Numbered from the stretch's first letter, positions 11,901 to 22,867 are shown. The stretch: 64,000 nucleotides of DNA from Isoetes taiwanensis (GCA_021234155.1 JAJEKV010000027.1:9275448-9339447); one strand, 5' to 3'. Numbers and translations are program-made. Notes: generated from the letters alone by a model not told the origin.

Positions 11901-13703
11901 TAGATCGACATAAGGGTCCATCCTATCCGCATCGGGGTGGCTGCGATAGAAGGTGCTCTCTGCGTGAGGGAAATAACAAAGCGCCGTAAAAAGAGTGTTG
12001 CCACGGTATTATGCACACGAACCCACAAGTACCGGTTGTGTCATGCAAATATTCCGGAGGGTAACCGAATGTGCCAAGGTTGTCCCAGTGTAGCAAGCCA
12101 CTCCACCATGACCCCTCTGTCCTGTACATGTATTGAAGACCGAGAAATGTTGGTAACCCGGCAGATCAGGTAGCATGTGCCCAGCATGCTCCCATGTCTC
12201 CATGAGAAAGATGAGATCCATATCGGCCGCCACGGAGTTCGTAATGTCCCCTTCCGCCAAGGGAAGCCTCGACAATTCCATGAGACCACCCGGAGGCACA
12301 ATTCCTATTTGTCGCCAGGATGGTATGGCGCACTGAATCAGCTGGGGAGGACGGGAAGCGGAGGCCGAAAGTGAGAAGTAGATGGAGCGGAGGCGATGTG
12401 GGCGGTGAAGGCATGGGTCGTGAGGGAGCAGTGGAGTAGGAGCAGGAGAAGGGGGGCCGTGGTAGGAGAAGCGAAGCAGGCCCCGTGGTAGCCGGTTGGG
12501 GCCGCTGGGGTCCGCAGCAGCTTGGCAAAATCGTTTAAAATGTGCATCCCGCCGAACCAATCCCCGCGGCGCACCCCCGTGGCGGTAATGCCTTCCGACC
12601 TCGACAAGCTCCCCGCCATAAGCCTCCCCGTTGCACGCGTGTGAGGTCCCGTCCCACGCATGGGATGTCCCTTCAAAGATCGGCCCCCGGGCGCCAAGAT
12701 GGCATCACGCACCTGCATCCGCAACCGCGGAATATGACAATGCGGCCACGCCGGGCCACCGAGCCCCATGACGGGCGCCGAGAAATGTGAATCGCCCTCG
12801 AATGTCATCCGATCGAGAATGTGTGTTCGATGTTGTGGGCGACTTCCCCGGGCCGTTCCGCATGCCTCGAATCGCCGATTGTAGGCCTCTCAAGGCCTCC
12901 CCGAGTTCTCCGCTTCGCCATGGGTCAAAGGTGGGGGCCGGGCCCCGTGACCGGGGATGGTGGTGGTGGTGGCGATGGCGTGGAGTGGCTGGAGGCGGGC
13001 AAGCAGCGGCGGGGCCCAGCCGCCGCGCGGGAGGCCGTGGGCGGGTAGCGGTTCGAGCCGCTTCTTCGCCCCCAGGAAGCCCTCGGGAGCACAGCCTTCG
13101 TGGCCTCGCCGCCGCTGGCCATCTCCACCCAAGACCGCCGCAGTGACTATGAACCTCGGCAGGGAGACCCTGCTCGTTTCTATGGATGGTTGCCCGCAAC
13201 CCCCGAGCCCGTGCTCGAGAAGCGAGAGCGTCGGTTTCCCAAGACACACGGGCATCGAGGGCCGGGCTTGCTGTTCCGATCTTACTCTGAAGATCCCGGC
13301 CGTGTGCGGGCATGCGCAGAGCGGCCAAGCTTCTCGATGCCATGGTGGTGGCTGCCACCACCTCGGCCGGAAGGCCGAGACACCGTGACCATCGTCTCCC
13401 CATTGCGCTCCCTCTCTGTGTCATGGTGTCCGGTGATGAACACGCGAGTCTAGGGCGGGCCCGCATGTCAGCGACCTCCTGCCTGGCCTGTTGCCGCTCG
13501 AAGTGTGCCAGGCCAAGGCCATCTTCCACATGCAGCGTGCGGGTCTCCAGACCTGTGATGCGGTTCTTCTCGACCACCATTTGCCTTTTGAGCACATGGG
13601 ATGCCGAGGACTCCATCTCCACTGTCATGCCAGCCAGGCGGGCACTGTTAGCCTCAATACGAGCACTTTGTAGCCTCCACTCCCCGCTTTGACATGGCTC
13701 CAA
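9000..13703 (-). mobile_element. GC-rich non-L1 LINE (LINE-D), full domain set but frame-broken
   Basis: Reading the minus strand from high to low coordinates, all LINE parts appear in order. ORF1-like coiled coil: 13703-12705. Endonuclease: VSWNCRGFPW near 12290, LIFLMETWEHAG near 12200, LLGDFNART near 11850, SVVDYVL near 11590 and DHLPLYLDL near 11540. Reverse transcriptase: NGKATDLDGM near 10910, CCFVDFAKAFD near 10520, GVRQGCPLSPTLF near 10355, LIYADDVGLA near 10230. RT thumb: YKYLGVEFPSS near 10030. A zinc-knuckle-like tail with IEDESHTF is near 9210. At least six frame changes break ORF2. Base composition is much richer in G+C than either flank. The RT resembles non-L1 clades; I cannot assign the clade. 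Confidence 0.8.
12705..13703 (-). CDS. LINE-D ORF1-like protein, 332 aa open frame
   Basis: An uninterrupted 332-codon frame upstream of the LINE-D endonuclease. Its N-terminal third is rich in Glu, Arg, Ala and Leu with heptad-like spacing (RIEANSARLAGM, then GLETRTLHVEDGL), consistent with the coiled coil many LINE ORF1 proteins use to multimerise. The C-terminal part is Pro/Arg/His-rich with a poly-His run near 12960. No zinc knuckle or RRM is recognisable. The frame reads on to about 12705 without a stop, but the C-terminal half may be a GC-rich chance extension. Function is inferred from position only. Confidence 0.5.
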   Translation of the reverse strand: MEPCQSGEWRLQSARIEANSARLAGMTVEMESSASHVLKRQMVVEKNRITGLETRTLHVEDGLGLAHFERQQARQEVADMRARPRLACSSPDTMTQRGSAMGRRWSRCLGLPAEVVAATTMASRSLAALRMPAHGRDLQSKIGTASPALDARVSWETDALASRARARGLRATIHRNEQGLPAEVHSHCGGLGWRWPAAARPRRLCSRGLPGGEEAARTATRPRPPARRLGPAAACPPPATPRHRHHHHHPRSRGPAPTFDPWRSGELGEALRGLQSAIRGMRNGPGKSPTTSNTHSRSDDIRGRFTFLGARHGARWPGVAALSYSAVADAGA

Positions 13704-13997
13704 TTCTCTGCCGAGGCGAGTTTCCTATGTGGTCGAGCAATCAATCCCTTCCGGCGGGCTGGCCCTCACCATGAGGGGCCTTAGCCTTAGCCCGAGCCTC
13801 CTTCTTCATGGAGGATGACTCTCCCACTCGCCCATGATGGCTGATCGGGACCGTTTGTGCGGCGGCCCCTCGCCTTGGGTTTCCCAGGCTGGCCCAGCTT
13901 CTGTGGCCATGACTTTCAAAGTTTGAGGGGTCTCTGGCTGCGGAAAGGGTGCTTAGAATCCAATTTGGGGACTCAAAAACGCGGGCAGAGCACCGTT

Positions 13998-14329
13998 TGG
14001 GGATGTGGCCACAAAAACCCTAGCACGCAGCCCATAAAAGTGCAGATTTGAGCACTGAAACAAAGACAAGCATGCAGCTATCATACACCGTTGGAAAGCT
14101 CTTTGAACCAGCTTTCCAACAACCCCAAGCACATTAAAATCTGACACCGGATGTGAGAGATACAGTCCGTCAAAGTGTCTACCGATTGCCACAGAAACCC
14201 TAGCACACAGCCCGGAAAAGTGCCAATTTGAGCACAGAAACAAAGCCAAGCATGCAGGTACCATACATCTTGGAAAGATCTCTGAACCCGCTTTCCAACA
14301 AGCCCAAGCACATGAAAATCTGACACCGG
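13998..14329 (+). repeat. 180-bp repeat family, two tandem units (A and B)
   Basis: Unit A starts near 14009 and unit B at 14189, exactly 180 bp apart; both begin ccaca.aaaccctagcac. Each holds a core ttggaaagctct ... agctttccaa that is nearly self-complementary, followed by caagcacat and aaatctgacaccgg. Unit B is cut at 14329 by LINE-A and resumes at 21459. A third unit is at 21712-21895. The units lie upstream of LINE-D ORF1 in LINE-D's own orientation, so they could be promoter-like 5' monomers of that element, or an independent satellite-like repeat. Confidence 0.75.
14315..14329 (+). repeat. Left target-site duplication of LINE-A
   Basis: aaatctgacaccgg preceded by one more A is present here and again at 21444-21458 directly after the poly(A) tract. 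Continuing from the right copy restores the 180-bp unit sequence (atgtgagagata), as seen intact at 14145-14160 and 21854-21868. The first four As of the right copy merge with the poly(A). Confidence 0.9.
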
Positions 14330-14626
14330 GAGATAGCGGGAGAGCGGGAGCGGAGCGTAAGCGCAACTCGGGTCATGACTTAACCCTAACTGGGGTTCGA
14401 TCGTGATCAGGCTCGAATATCGAGGTAAGCAGGTAAGGTAATCGATATTTCACCTTTAGATCTTGGATTTCTTGGGTCCCATCACGTCCCTGGAAAGGTA
14501 TCTTCATCTCTGCAACATTCTCTTTTATCCCATCTCCTATTCGCCCACCTTTCCCCTCCTCTGACTCCCAATCATTTCATTTCCTCGCCTCACGGCTTTT
14601 GAGGCACACTGCAACATTCTGTTTCC

Positions 14627-16342
14627 ATGGACCCACCGGATCTAGCGGACGGACTATCTCCCCCAATGCACACCATCTTAAATACCTTCTGCTCCTTAAA
14701 TTCTGAGGATCAAAGGAAAATTCTAGCCCAACAACAGCTACTGCTTCAAGGAGACCTAGCTCCGATTCAATTTGGCGAATTCACTACCTTCATTCCATCG
14801 ACGATGGCGCCAAAGAATGCTCTTCCATCTTCCTTCCCGGATAGACCATTCTGGGATTGCTATGCTCCTCTGAATGCGAACTCGAGCAACACCTTCATAC
14901 GGAGATCTCAACCTCTCAAGGAAGATATTGCCATAAAACAAGACATTCTGACCTTGAAGAAGCATAATCCGCCGACATACCGTCATTCTAGAGGTACTGA
15001 ATTGAATCCTGAGCTCTGTCAATCGAGATTTGAATTTCTTTCTTCGCATGCTGTTATTTGCTGGGCCGAAAAAGAAGGTATTGTTTTAGGAAATGTATCC
15101 AAGCAAATCTGTGCTTTATCGAAATCGATCCAAATCTCTGCTATCTATTGGACTCGGTTTCCTTACTTTATGATTGAATTCTGCTCGGATCAAGCAGCAG
15201 AACATATTCTAAAGATGGGTCATCTCACTCATCTCGGTTTCAGAATCAAATTCCAGAAATGGACTTACCAGTTCAACCCTTTAAAGCCTTTAACTCTCAT
15301 GCACACGGCCTATGTGCACCTACATGATTTGAATCCAGTCTTCTGGGACCCCCAGTGTCTAAAATCTATCTTTTCTCCAATTGGCTCCTTCATTTCTTCA
15401 GAACGCAGACCGGACAGACCACCCACTGTTTTTATACAATTGGACCTTCTCAAACCTATCCCGCTTGAACTGACTTTCCAGGATATGTTTGGGACTGACC
15501 AATCCTTGCTCTTAAGGTGGAATGGGTTGCCTCCTGTTTGTCCGATCTGCAGGAAACGTTTGCATGGAGGAGGAAAATGCTCCCCAACTCAACAACTTAC
15601 TATGGAGCTAGCCCCAATTGTAGAACACGTCTCTACCCATCATCGAGGCAATATGAATGGTAGCGCCAGAAGAATTCGGAGGAGACAAATTATTAAGGAA
15701 AAAATTGCCTTAGCCAATAAGGAACTGGTTGAAACTTTGAAGTCACATGAACGGGACTCTCTTTCTATCAGAGGTAATGTGAAGGTTTTAAACAAAGGGG
15801 TTATTACCAAAGGTGTATCATTTAACCCCTCGACCATGGTTAAAACCTTTGATAAGCATAAACCACCAGAACAGGTACAATTTGACAAGGTTACAATGAT
15901 TGTAGATAAGGAGGTTGGTGCTCAAGGAGAGGCCTATTCCTCTTATCAATCTCCCACTGCAGAACTCTTTGATATGGAATACCTGATTGAGAATGATATT
16001 GTCGATACTCAACTTACTTCACCAAAGCAGGACTCGGTTGTAAAACCAGTGCATGGGAATGAAAAGGGGGAATTCAACTCCCCCCTGCTATGCTGCAACA
16101 GATTCAAAGTTCTACAAGATTCAACAAATGATTCTGAGGAGGAGGATGAACTCTTCACCTCACATGGAAAAGAAGGACACATACAAGATATGGCTCAGAT
16201 ACCACAACAGGTCAAGAGAACAGGATCACCTTCTCCAATCCCCAAAGGAACTGGACCACCTCTCCTAATCCCTCCTATAAATGTAGCCCCCACCACCACC
16301 CCCCCACCTCTTCCGATCAAATCTTTGTTGATCTCTCGCTGA
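14627..16342 (+). CDS. LINE-A ORF1: DUF4283-type nucleic-acid-binding protein, 571 aa
   Basis: Intact ATG-started ORF of 571 codons. Residues about 140-310 fit the plant LINE DUF4283 region (FPYFMIEFCSDQAAEHIL, then NPVFWDPQCLKSIFSPIGSF). A zinc-knuckle-like CPICRKRLHGGGKC follows at about 305-320. The C-terminal third is charged, with KRTGSPSPIPKG near the end. In plant L1 elements this protein binds element RNA and chaperones it during target-primed reverse transcription. The ATG is the first in frame after a 297-bp leader. Confidence 0.85.
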   Translation: MDPPDLADGLSPPMHTILNTFCSLNSEDQRKILAQQQLLLQGDLAPIQFGEFTTFIPSTMAPKNALPSSFPDRPFWDCYAPLNANSSNTFIRRSQPLKEDIAIKQDILTLKKHNPPTYRHSRGTELNPELCQSRFEFLSSHAVICWAEKEGIVLGNVSKQICALSKSIQISAIYWTRFPYFMIEFCSDQAAEHILKMGHLTHLGFRIKFQKWTYQFNPLKPLTLMHTAYVHLHDLNPVFWDPQCLKSIFSPIGSFISSERRPDRPPTVFIQLDLLKPIPLELTFQDMFGTDQSLLLRWNGLPPVCPICRKRLHGGGKCSPTQQLTMELAPIVEHVSTHHRGNMNGSARRIRRRQIIKEKIALANKELVETLKSHERDSLSIRGNVKVLNKGVITKGVSFNPSTMVKTFDKHKPPEQVQFDKVTMIVDKEVGAQGEAYSSYQSPTAELFDMEYLIENDIVDTQLTSPKQDSVVKPVHGNEKGEFNSPLLCCNRFKVLQDSTNDSEEEDELFTSHGKEGHIQDMAQIPQQVKRTGSPSPIPKGTGPPLLIPPINVAPTTTPPPLPIKSLLISR

Positions 16343-16362
16343 TCCCTTATCCAAATATACCA

Positions 16363-16956
16363 ATGTCCTGCTTTTTTGGTCCTCAACTCATCCCCTCTTC
16401 CCATCATACCCCCCTGCCTCCCTTTATAAGAAATATGGCAAGTCTCCATCAGGACCTCATGAGCAGGATAGTCTCTCTCAAGTCGTGGATGCAAATTGGC
16501 CCAAGACGAGCAATCAGTCAAGAACAAGAGATAGAGCGAGTCCGTGTAAGTGAACATTCCCCTGTTTGCCAGAGCACACAGTTTGACTCACAAACAAGTC
16601 AAACACTAAACCAGCAAATAAGCCTCACCTCAGATGCTGATTATGATGTGGTTCAATCCACCTTCCAAAATACTGAAAAAGAGAACATAGATAGTGGTTT
16701 GCAAGCCTTACAGCTGAATCTTGATACCCTGGATGAGAACCTTGACCAGAGTCAACCAGATCTAATTATTCCTGACTCAGAGGAAGACACGAGTAGTAAC
16801 CCTCTGTATGATATCTCCAACACATCCCTGAGATCCTTAAAAAGGAAAATGAAAGGTAGGGCCTTAGCTAAGTCCCCTGGGGGCAGTGAAAACTCTCACA
16901 TATACAATACTCGAAGTAAGGCTTCACCTCATGGCCTTAGGAAACTTAACTATTAA
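16363..16956 (+). CDS. LINE-A inter-ORF frame, 197 aa, probable displaced ORF1 C-terminus
   Basis: This acidic, Ser/Asp-rich frame starts 21 bp after the ORF1 stop in a different frame and ends 33 bp before ORF2. It reads IIPDSEEDTSSNPLY then YNTRSKASPHGLR, like the low-complexity end of plant LINE ORF1 proteins just before the endonuclease. It may be the ORF1 tail separated by one frameshift and stop near 16340, or a distinct small ORF. No domain is recognised. Confidence 0.5.
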   Translation: MSCFFGPQLIPSSHHTPLPPFIRNMASLHQDLMSRIVSLKSWMQIGPRRAISQEQEIERVRVSEHSPVCQSTQFDSQTSQTLNQQISLTSDADYDVVQSTFQNTEKENIDSGLQALQLNLDTLDENLDQSQPDLIIPDSEEDTSSNPLYDISNTSLRSLKRKMKGRALAKSPGGSENSHIYNTRSKASPHGLRKLNY

Positions 16957-16989
16957 GTTCCTCCCTGAGCCTCCCCCTCTTTCGAACAT

Positions 16990-19900
16990 ATGAGGATCTT
17001 AACCTGGAATTTGAGGGGCATTAAGGGCCCCACCAAAAGAAGACGTTTTATTGCCACTATAAGGGACTTTAGGGCAGATATTATCATGATACAAGAGCAT
17101 AGGCTCCCCAAATTTGACTCTGCAAATTTGGGTGAATGGATCCGTCCTGGAATGGCCTCCTGCTACATCCCAGCTGATGGCACTAAAGGGGGGATTGCTA
17201 CCTTTTGGTACAATCAAAAACTAATAAACAGCTTATATCACCCTCTAACGGTGGCTTTGTGTGACTCTTCTTCAAATTAAGGGTCATCAAGTTGCTTTCA
17301 TAAACATCTATGCTTCAACCCCGACCCTCTATGAAAGAGAGCCTATGTGGAATGAAATCAACAATTGGATGAGCCAACACCAACAGGTTGAAAATTGGGT
17401 GGTGACTGGAGACTTCAACAACACCCCTCACAGTGATATGAAACTTGGCAACAAAATTAACATGTCCAAAAATGAGAGATACTCCTGGGACAGCTGGATG
17501 ACCAGTCAAGATCTAATCTATGTTCCATCTTCAAACACCAAATTCTCTTGGAGCAATAAGAGAAAGGGAGACCAAAGGACTTTTTGTATGTTAGACAGGT
17601 TTTATATCCACAATTCTGCTAGTTGGCTAGACAACTGCATTGTTACTGGAGATATTGCTAGCACTATTTCTGATCACCAGCCTCATTTCCTTGACACCAA
17701 GGATTTGATTGTTGGCCCGAGAAACAAAAACACTCCCTTTAAGTTTAATACTTCTTTGCTTCAAATGAAATCCTTCTGCCAAGATTTCACAGCCTTTTAT
17801 CTGTCACTGCCTAAAATTGGCCAACATCAATCAATGAAATGTTTCAATGATAAAATGAAGAAAGTCAAAATTTGGGTTAAGCAATGGGGCAAAGATCTTG
17901 CCCAAAAAAGGAGAGCAGCTATATCCAGCTTGTTGGAGCAGATCAAGAATGTCAGATCTGATCTTGAGAATAACCCTAAGGATGATTCCCTTCATATGAA
18001 AGAAGAACAACTGGAAATACAGATCAAGACCCTGGAAGAGCACCAAGTTAAGGGGATGGCCCTTAGAAGCAAAGTCAAAATGTACAATCAGTTGGACCAA
18101 GAGAGTTCTAAAATGTTTTTCAGAATTGCTAGAAACAGGCTGGTTAACAATTCTATCACTCAGTTAGAATCTGATCAAGGCTCCACCCTTACAGAAGAAA
18201 AGGAAATTTCCTCAGCCTTTCTCAATTTCTACACTAATCTTTTTAAGGAGGAGGAAATAGAGAACAATAAAATTCAGGATGTCTTTGATATTATTGGCCC
18301 TCCCAATGAAGTGATGGATGATGATTGGATAGAAGTCCCTGAACTTCCTGAGATCTTTGAAACTCTCAAAAAGATGAAGCATGGGAAAAGTCCTGGTATT
18401 GATGGCTTTCAGCCTGAATTCTTTGTGGAATTCTGGCCTATAATGAAGGAAGACATTATCCAATTTGTTCAAGGTGTCTGGAGAGCTAGATCTATTTATC
18501 CTACTTTCAATGTTGGAGTCATTTCACTTATTCCTAAGACTGAAGCTCCTTCTAAAACTAATGAATGGCGCCCTATCTCTTTGACCACCACCTTATACAA
18601 GCCGGTGGCTAAAATAATTGCTTGGTAGAATTGTGGTCCATCTTCATAGCAAGGTAAATGCCCTTAAACTGCTTTCCTTCCTAGCGCATCCATTCTAGAC
18701 AACTACATAGCTGCAAATGAGGCTTTGCATTGGAAATGATTGAGCAAACAAAATCAGATCCTTCTCAAGTTAGACTTTAAAAGAGCCTATGATCAGATCT
18801 CATGGAAATTCCTTGAGAAGGCTCTTGTCCACATTGGCATTCATCCTACCCTAATTGAGCTAATAATGGGGTTAAACCAAAAGCCACATCCTATTGTTAC
18901 ATCAAATGGTACTCCCAATCGGCTTTTTCCCATTCAAAGGGGGGTGAGGCAGGGATGCCCCCTAGCACCCTACCTCTTCATAATTGCAGCTGAAATTCTT
19001 ACCAAGATGGTCCTCTCTTATCAAGATAAGGGTCTGCTCCAAGGGCTTCAAATGCCTGATTCTAATAAACAGCTCTCGATCCTCCAATATGCTGATGATA
19101 CCTTCACTATGCTCCGAGCTGATAATAATAATATGAGCAATTTTATGGACTGTATCTCCAAGTTTAGTGCTGCTTCTGGAATTCATCTGAATTATAACAA
19201 ATGCTCTATTCTAGCTGATGGCTCTTATTCTGATCTCAACACTCATGGTATCAAGTTTGTCCCCAATGGGCATTATTTGACCCTCCTAGGGCTCCCCTTG
19301 TTTGTACATATGTCTCATAAGATTGCATGGCAGCCTCTCATTAACAGGATTAGGAAAAAACTTCTCCTCCTTAAAGGTTCCTTGTCTCTGGCTGGGAGAA
19401 TCTTGATAGCCAATTCTGTCCTTGCTAGCAGTCATGTTTATTTTTCTTCTGCTCTGATTGCTGACAAAGCATCTTATAGTAAGATTGAGCAGTGCATTAA
19501 AGAATACATTTGGCAAGGTACTCATCTATCTGCCTGGGACCAGCTGACACATAGTAAAAAAGCAGGAGGATTGGGATGTAAGTCCCTGTTCCTTCAGGCC
19601 CAAGTTCTTGGGGCTAAAAATGTTTGGAAAGCCATCTCAGGTTTCCAATCTCCTGCTATGGAATTTATCAGATTCTGGCTTAATAAGAGCAAACCCTTAG
19701 GAAGCCCCTCTGTTAAACATCGCCTTCAGTTCGGCTTTTATAATTTTTCAATGTGCGACCAAATACTTCCCCTCTTCTCAGAAGTATCTTTAAAGCCTGG
19801 GAAAAGGTAGCTGCTATATTTACTCATGACAAACTCTCAAATTCTGTGAGGGATACTTCCATTTTCTGGTCACCTGTGATGGCCCCTTCCTCCTCCCTAG

Positions 19901-20886
19901 CCATGGCTATAAGCCATCCGACCTGCTACAAAAAATGGCATGCTGCTAATATTCTTCATGTCAGAGATCTTATTGATGATGAGGAAAACTGGATTCCTTG
20001 GGAAGTGATTAAAAAGAAAGTGGGAGGGAGTGCTACCCATAGGTCTATCTACAAGAAAGTTGTCCACATCTACTCCCCCTTCTTAGGCAAAGATGGTAAT
20101 GGGGAAAGTCATTCATCCCTGAATTGGTTCTTCAAAATCAAGAGGAGTTATAAAGTTTCTAAGATTTATCATGCATGTCTTCCTCAAAAAAGTAAAAAGC
20201 ATGCCTCTCTCCAAGGCCTCTCTCCCAAGAACTTTAAGAAAATTCTTCAATCCAGTTGGAAATCCTATGCCTGCCCCAAGATTAAAGTTTTTTCGTGGCT
20301 CATTCTCCATAATGCTATTTTGAGCAATACTAACATGGTCAAGAGAAAGTTCAAGTCTGTTAATAATGCTTCCTGCCAGCTTTGTAATACTCATGATGAA
20401 TCAGTGCTACACATTTTCACTTGCCAAAGGATTCAGGACTTTTGGAGATGGTTGACTCGGTCTGGTTTTAAAATCCCTGACCTTGATTCTGTTTCTAGTA
20501 TTTCCCAATTCTTCCAGCTCCAGAATTCCAATGTTAACTGCACAATTTTACAATTAGCCTTGTGGATAATCTGGAAACATAGAAATAATGTGGCTCTGGC
20601 AAACAGGAAATGTGATCTTAACTGGATGAAGCTTAATTTTCAATTTGAACTTATCAGATGTGCCATGGCTCATAAGGCTCTAAAATTAGAAAAGTTTGAC
20701 TTGGATTGGCTGAATTGGGGATCCTTCAAGTCTAACTTTTTTACTGTTCATGTGGATTCTCTCATTGACTTGAATGCATTTGTGGACTGCAGCTTTCTTG
20801 AACAATTGTGGTCCGTGTTTTTAGGAGGACAATTCTCCCGGACGATGTACCCACTCACCATTCGGGGACTCCTAGGCAGGCTGTAA
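16990..20886 (+). pseudogene. LINE-A ORF2: endonuclease / reverse transcriptase, broken
   Basis: ATG at 16990. The endonuclease has TWNLRGIKG, IIMIQEHRLP, VTGDFNNTPHS (near 17405) and ISDHQPHF (near 17680). The RT has GKSPGIDGFQPEFF (near 18390), LDFKRAYDQISW (near 18775), GVRQGCPLAPYLF (near 18945) and the catalytic YADDT (about 19088). A C-terminal zf-RVT segment has KVFSWLILHNAI (near 20285) and a CQLCNTHDESVLHIFTC finger (near 20375). Lesions: frame change near 17260; TAG, TAG, TAA and TGA between 18626 and 18740; frame change near 19780. Together the parts cover the full length of a plant L1 ORF2. Products would nick target DNA and copy element RNA if the frame were intact. Confidence 0.9.
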
Positions 20887-21420
20887 GGGCTACTTTTCGG
20901 CTGAAATTTCTGCTCAAGGAAGCCTACAACGCTCATATTCTACACAAGTTTATTGGAGCTCATAATCGTCTTCTGACAGAAAGACAATTCTCATGCTTAA
21001 GGTCCATGTATTATTATCACAAAGGCGGATGTGAAGGCTGCGGTGGTGTTTTGGCCGATATCATTCAGTCCCCATTGATGAATTCTTTTGCTGACCCCCT
21101 CACGAGGCCGAGATCAATTGGCTTGCCCCCTTGTTTTTCATTGAACCTTAATGCTACACACTCCTTCCCCGACCTCCCCCGCCATTCCTGGTCATTCTTG
21201 CATCTATCTCCATCTGTTACTCCAATTTCCCAAAATCCTGTTCCCTCTTCTGGTATATGGCTCTGAAGGTGATCATCAGATCGATCAGTCTACATTTTGT
21301 GCCAAATGGCTAACTGGATCTACTGCTACTATATTACTGTTTTAATTTTTTCTGTTATGGGCTCTGAGCCTTATTTTGTATGTTTTTAATTTATGAGTAA
21401 TACAATCCTTCCTTTTCCTC

Positions 21421-21451
<31 letters not shown>

Positions 21452-21458
21452 ACACCGG
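21421..21458 (+). repeat. LINE-A poly(A) tail and right target-site duplication
   Basis: 27 consecutive As at 21421-21447 follow ccttttcctc; tctgacaccgg completes the 15-bp duplication by 21458. This is the 3' end expected for target-primed reverse transcription. Confidence 0.95.
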
Positions 21459-21895
21459 ATGTGAGAGATATGACCGATCAAAATTCTGCCGCAAGACGAG
21501 ACCAATCGAATACTTACTAAAACATACGCCAATCCCTATATTGGTGTTGGACTTTCATCAACAACACCACTAGGAACTAGGGTATGAATTAGTAAAACAT
21601 TCTCGTAACCTTCAATAAGAGCACAACACACACCTTTCAACACCGCGTGGCCAAGGCCAACAACGGCATCAGGCGAGGGCTATACATCTCAAAGAAGGAA
21701 GAAGAAGGGCTGCCACAAAAACCCTAGCACACAGCCCGGAAAACAGCAGATTTGAGCACTGAAACAAAGACAAGCATGCAGGTATCATACACCATTGGAA
21801 AGCTCTCTGAACCAGCTTTCCAACAAGCCCAAGCACATGAAAATCTGACACCGGATGTGAGAGATATGACCGATCAAAATTCTGCGGCAGCCCCG
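21459..21895 (+). repeat. Right part of 180-bp unit B, spacer, and unit C
   Basis: 21459-21493 continues unit B (gtgagagatatgaccgatca). About 220 bp of unrelated spacer follow. Unit C starts near 21712 (ccacaaaaaccctagcac) and ends near 21895, including the near-palindromic ttggaaagctctctg ... agctttccaa core. Unit C is the most complete and shows the LINE-A target sequence uninterrupted. Confidence 0.75.
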
Positions 21896-22290
21896 GCAGT
21901 TCCAAGATACCATCCAGAGGCACAGTTCCTATTTGTTGGCATTTGATGTAGACGCACGATGATCTATTCCGGTTGCAGAGGGAGCAGTGTGCAACGCCTG
22001 AGCAACAGTTGCAGGAGCAGTTGGAGCAGGAGGTGCAGTAGGGGTACTGGCGGCAGTAGCAGGAGTGGTAGCTGGTGGGGTAGCTGTTGTAGCGATAGCA
22101 ATAGGGCCTCTGGATGCTGTAGCAGCTTGACGCATTGCATGGGTGACCTCAGCAGGCGCCGGCCTGAAAATGCGAAGCTTGCCTCAGACCAATCCTGCAG
22201 TGCCCCCTCGACGGGGGACATCCCTAACTTGAGCCAGCTGTTGCCGACGAGACTCCTGTTGCATCGGAGTAAGATCCTGGTCGACATACA
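21895..22290 (-). mobile_element. LINE-D scrap: ORF1 tail and first endonuclease residues
   Basis: The minus strand reads an Ala/Pro/Thr-rich, low-complexity ORF1-like segment (22260-21950) and then MVSWNCRG at about 21915-21890, the LINE-D endonuclease start. The plus strand at 21897-21945 matches 12270-12322 of the large LINE-D. The domain then runs directly into 180-bp unit C, so it is truncated right after the first conserved residues. The CAG/CTG-rich stretch 21970-22110 is partly trinucleotide-like. Confidence 0.65.
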
Positions 22291-22753
22291 TGGTAGTCCC
22301 CTTCAATTACCTACTCTGACGCAAAATTGCCCCACGCACTCGCATGTCTGCAACTGTGAAGGTGACAACGCGTGGGCGATCTGTGCGTTGAGCCCCAAGG
22401 CAGCTTGCTCGGACAATGTGGACTGTAATGACAGAAAAGAAAAGAGACAACGCATATACATAAATGGAATAGACAACAAGAGACTTGGGGCACAACAGCA
22501 GCACATAAAACCAAAAAAAGAACGGTGCAAAATCTTCCATGTTATATACAAAGGCTTATGATAGGCAATAAATTATATAGCATGAGGATTTTGAACTAAA
22601 ATATGTAGCATAATAACATGGGGTTTTCTTTGTGTTTTTGTACGCTTTTCACTAAGGTTTTCCTATGATTTCGTGATGTATTCAAATGGATGTACTAATG
22701 CGTACATCTAGAGTGCACCATTTCTGAGCCATTGATTTTAGCCTTTTTTTTTC

Positions 22754-22867
22754 AATGGTCAACAACCAATGGCTCACAACAAAAGCCTTTTTTTTGTGCG
22801 TGTGGTGCATAATGGTCAACAACCAATGGCTCACAACAAAAGCCCTCTTTTTGTGTGTGTGGTGCAT
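22754..22867 (+). repeat. Tandem duplication, 57-bp unit, two copies plus a stub
   Basis: aatggtcaacaaccaatggc begins at 22754 and 22811. The units differ in the length of a T-run. A third partial start (aatggg) follows at 22868. No coding potential beyond chance. Confidence 0.85.

Larger units (their letters stand above)
14330..21447 (+). mobile_element. LINE-A: near full-length L1-type retrotransposon
   Basis: A 7.1-kb element with a 297-bp 5' leader, ORF1, ORF2 (endonuclease, RT, zinc-finger tail), a 3' UTR and a 27-A tail (21421-21447, the last four shared with the target duplication). It sits inside one unit of the 180-bp repeat, flanked by a perfect 15-bp target-site duplication. ORF1 is intact; ORF2 carries a frameshift near 17260, four in-frame stops at 18626-18740 and a frameshift near 19780. 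The perfect duplication and long A-tract suggest a recent insertion, although some ORF2 lesions could be sequence errors. It is not itself duplicated in the window. Confidence 0.95.

Noticed and set aside
12787-13692. Long plus-strand GC-rich frames opposite LINE-D ORF1.
   Set aside because: Stop codons are rare by composition; the minus strand carries the recognisable element order.
22754-22867. CRISPR-like or satellite array.
   Set aside because: Only two units without distinct spacers; a simple tandem duplication.
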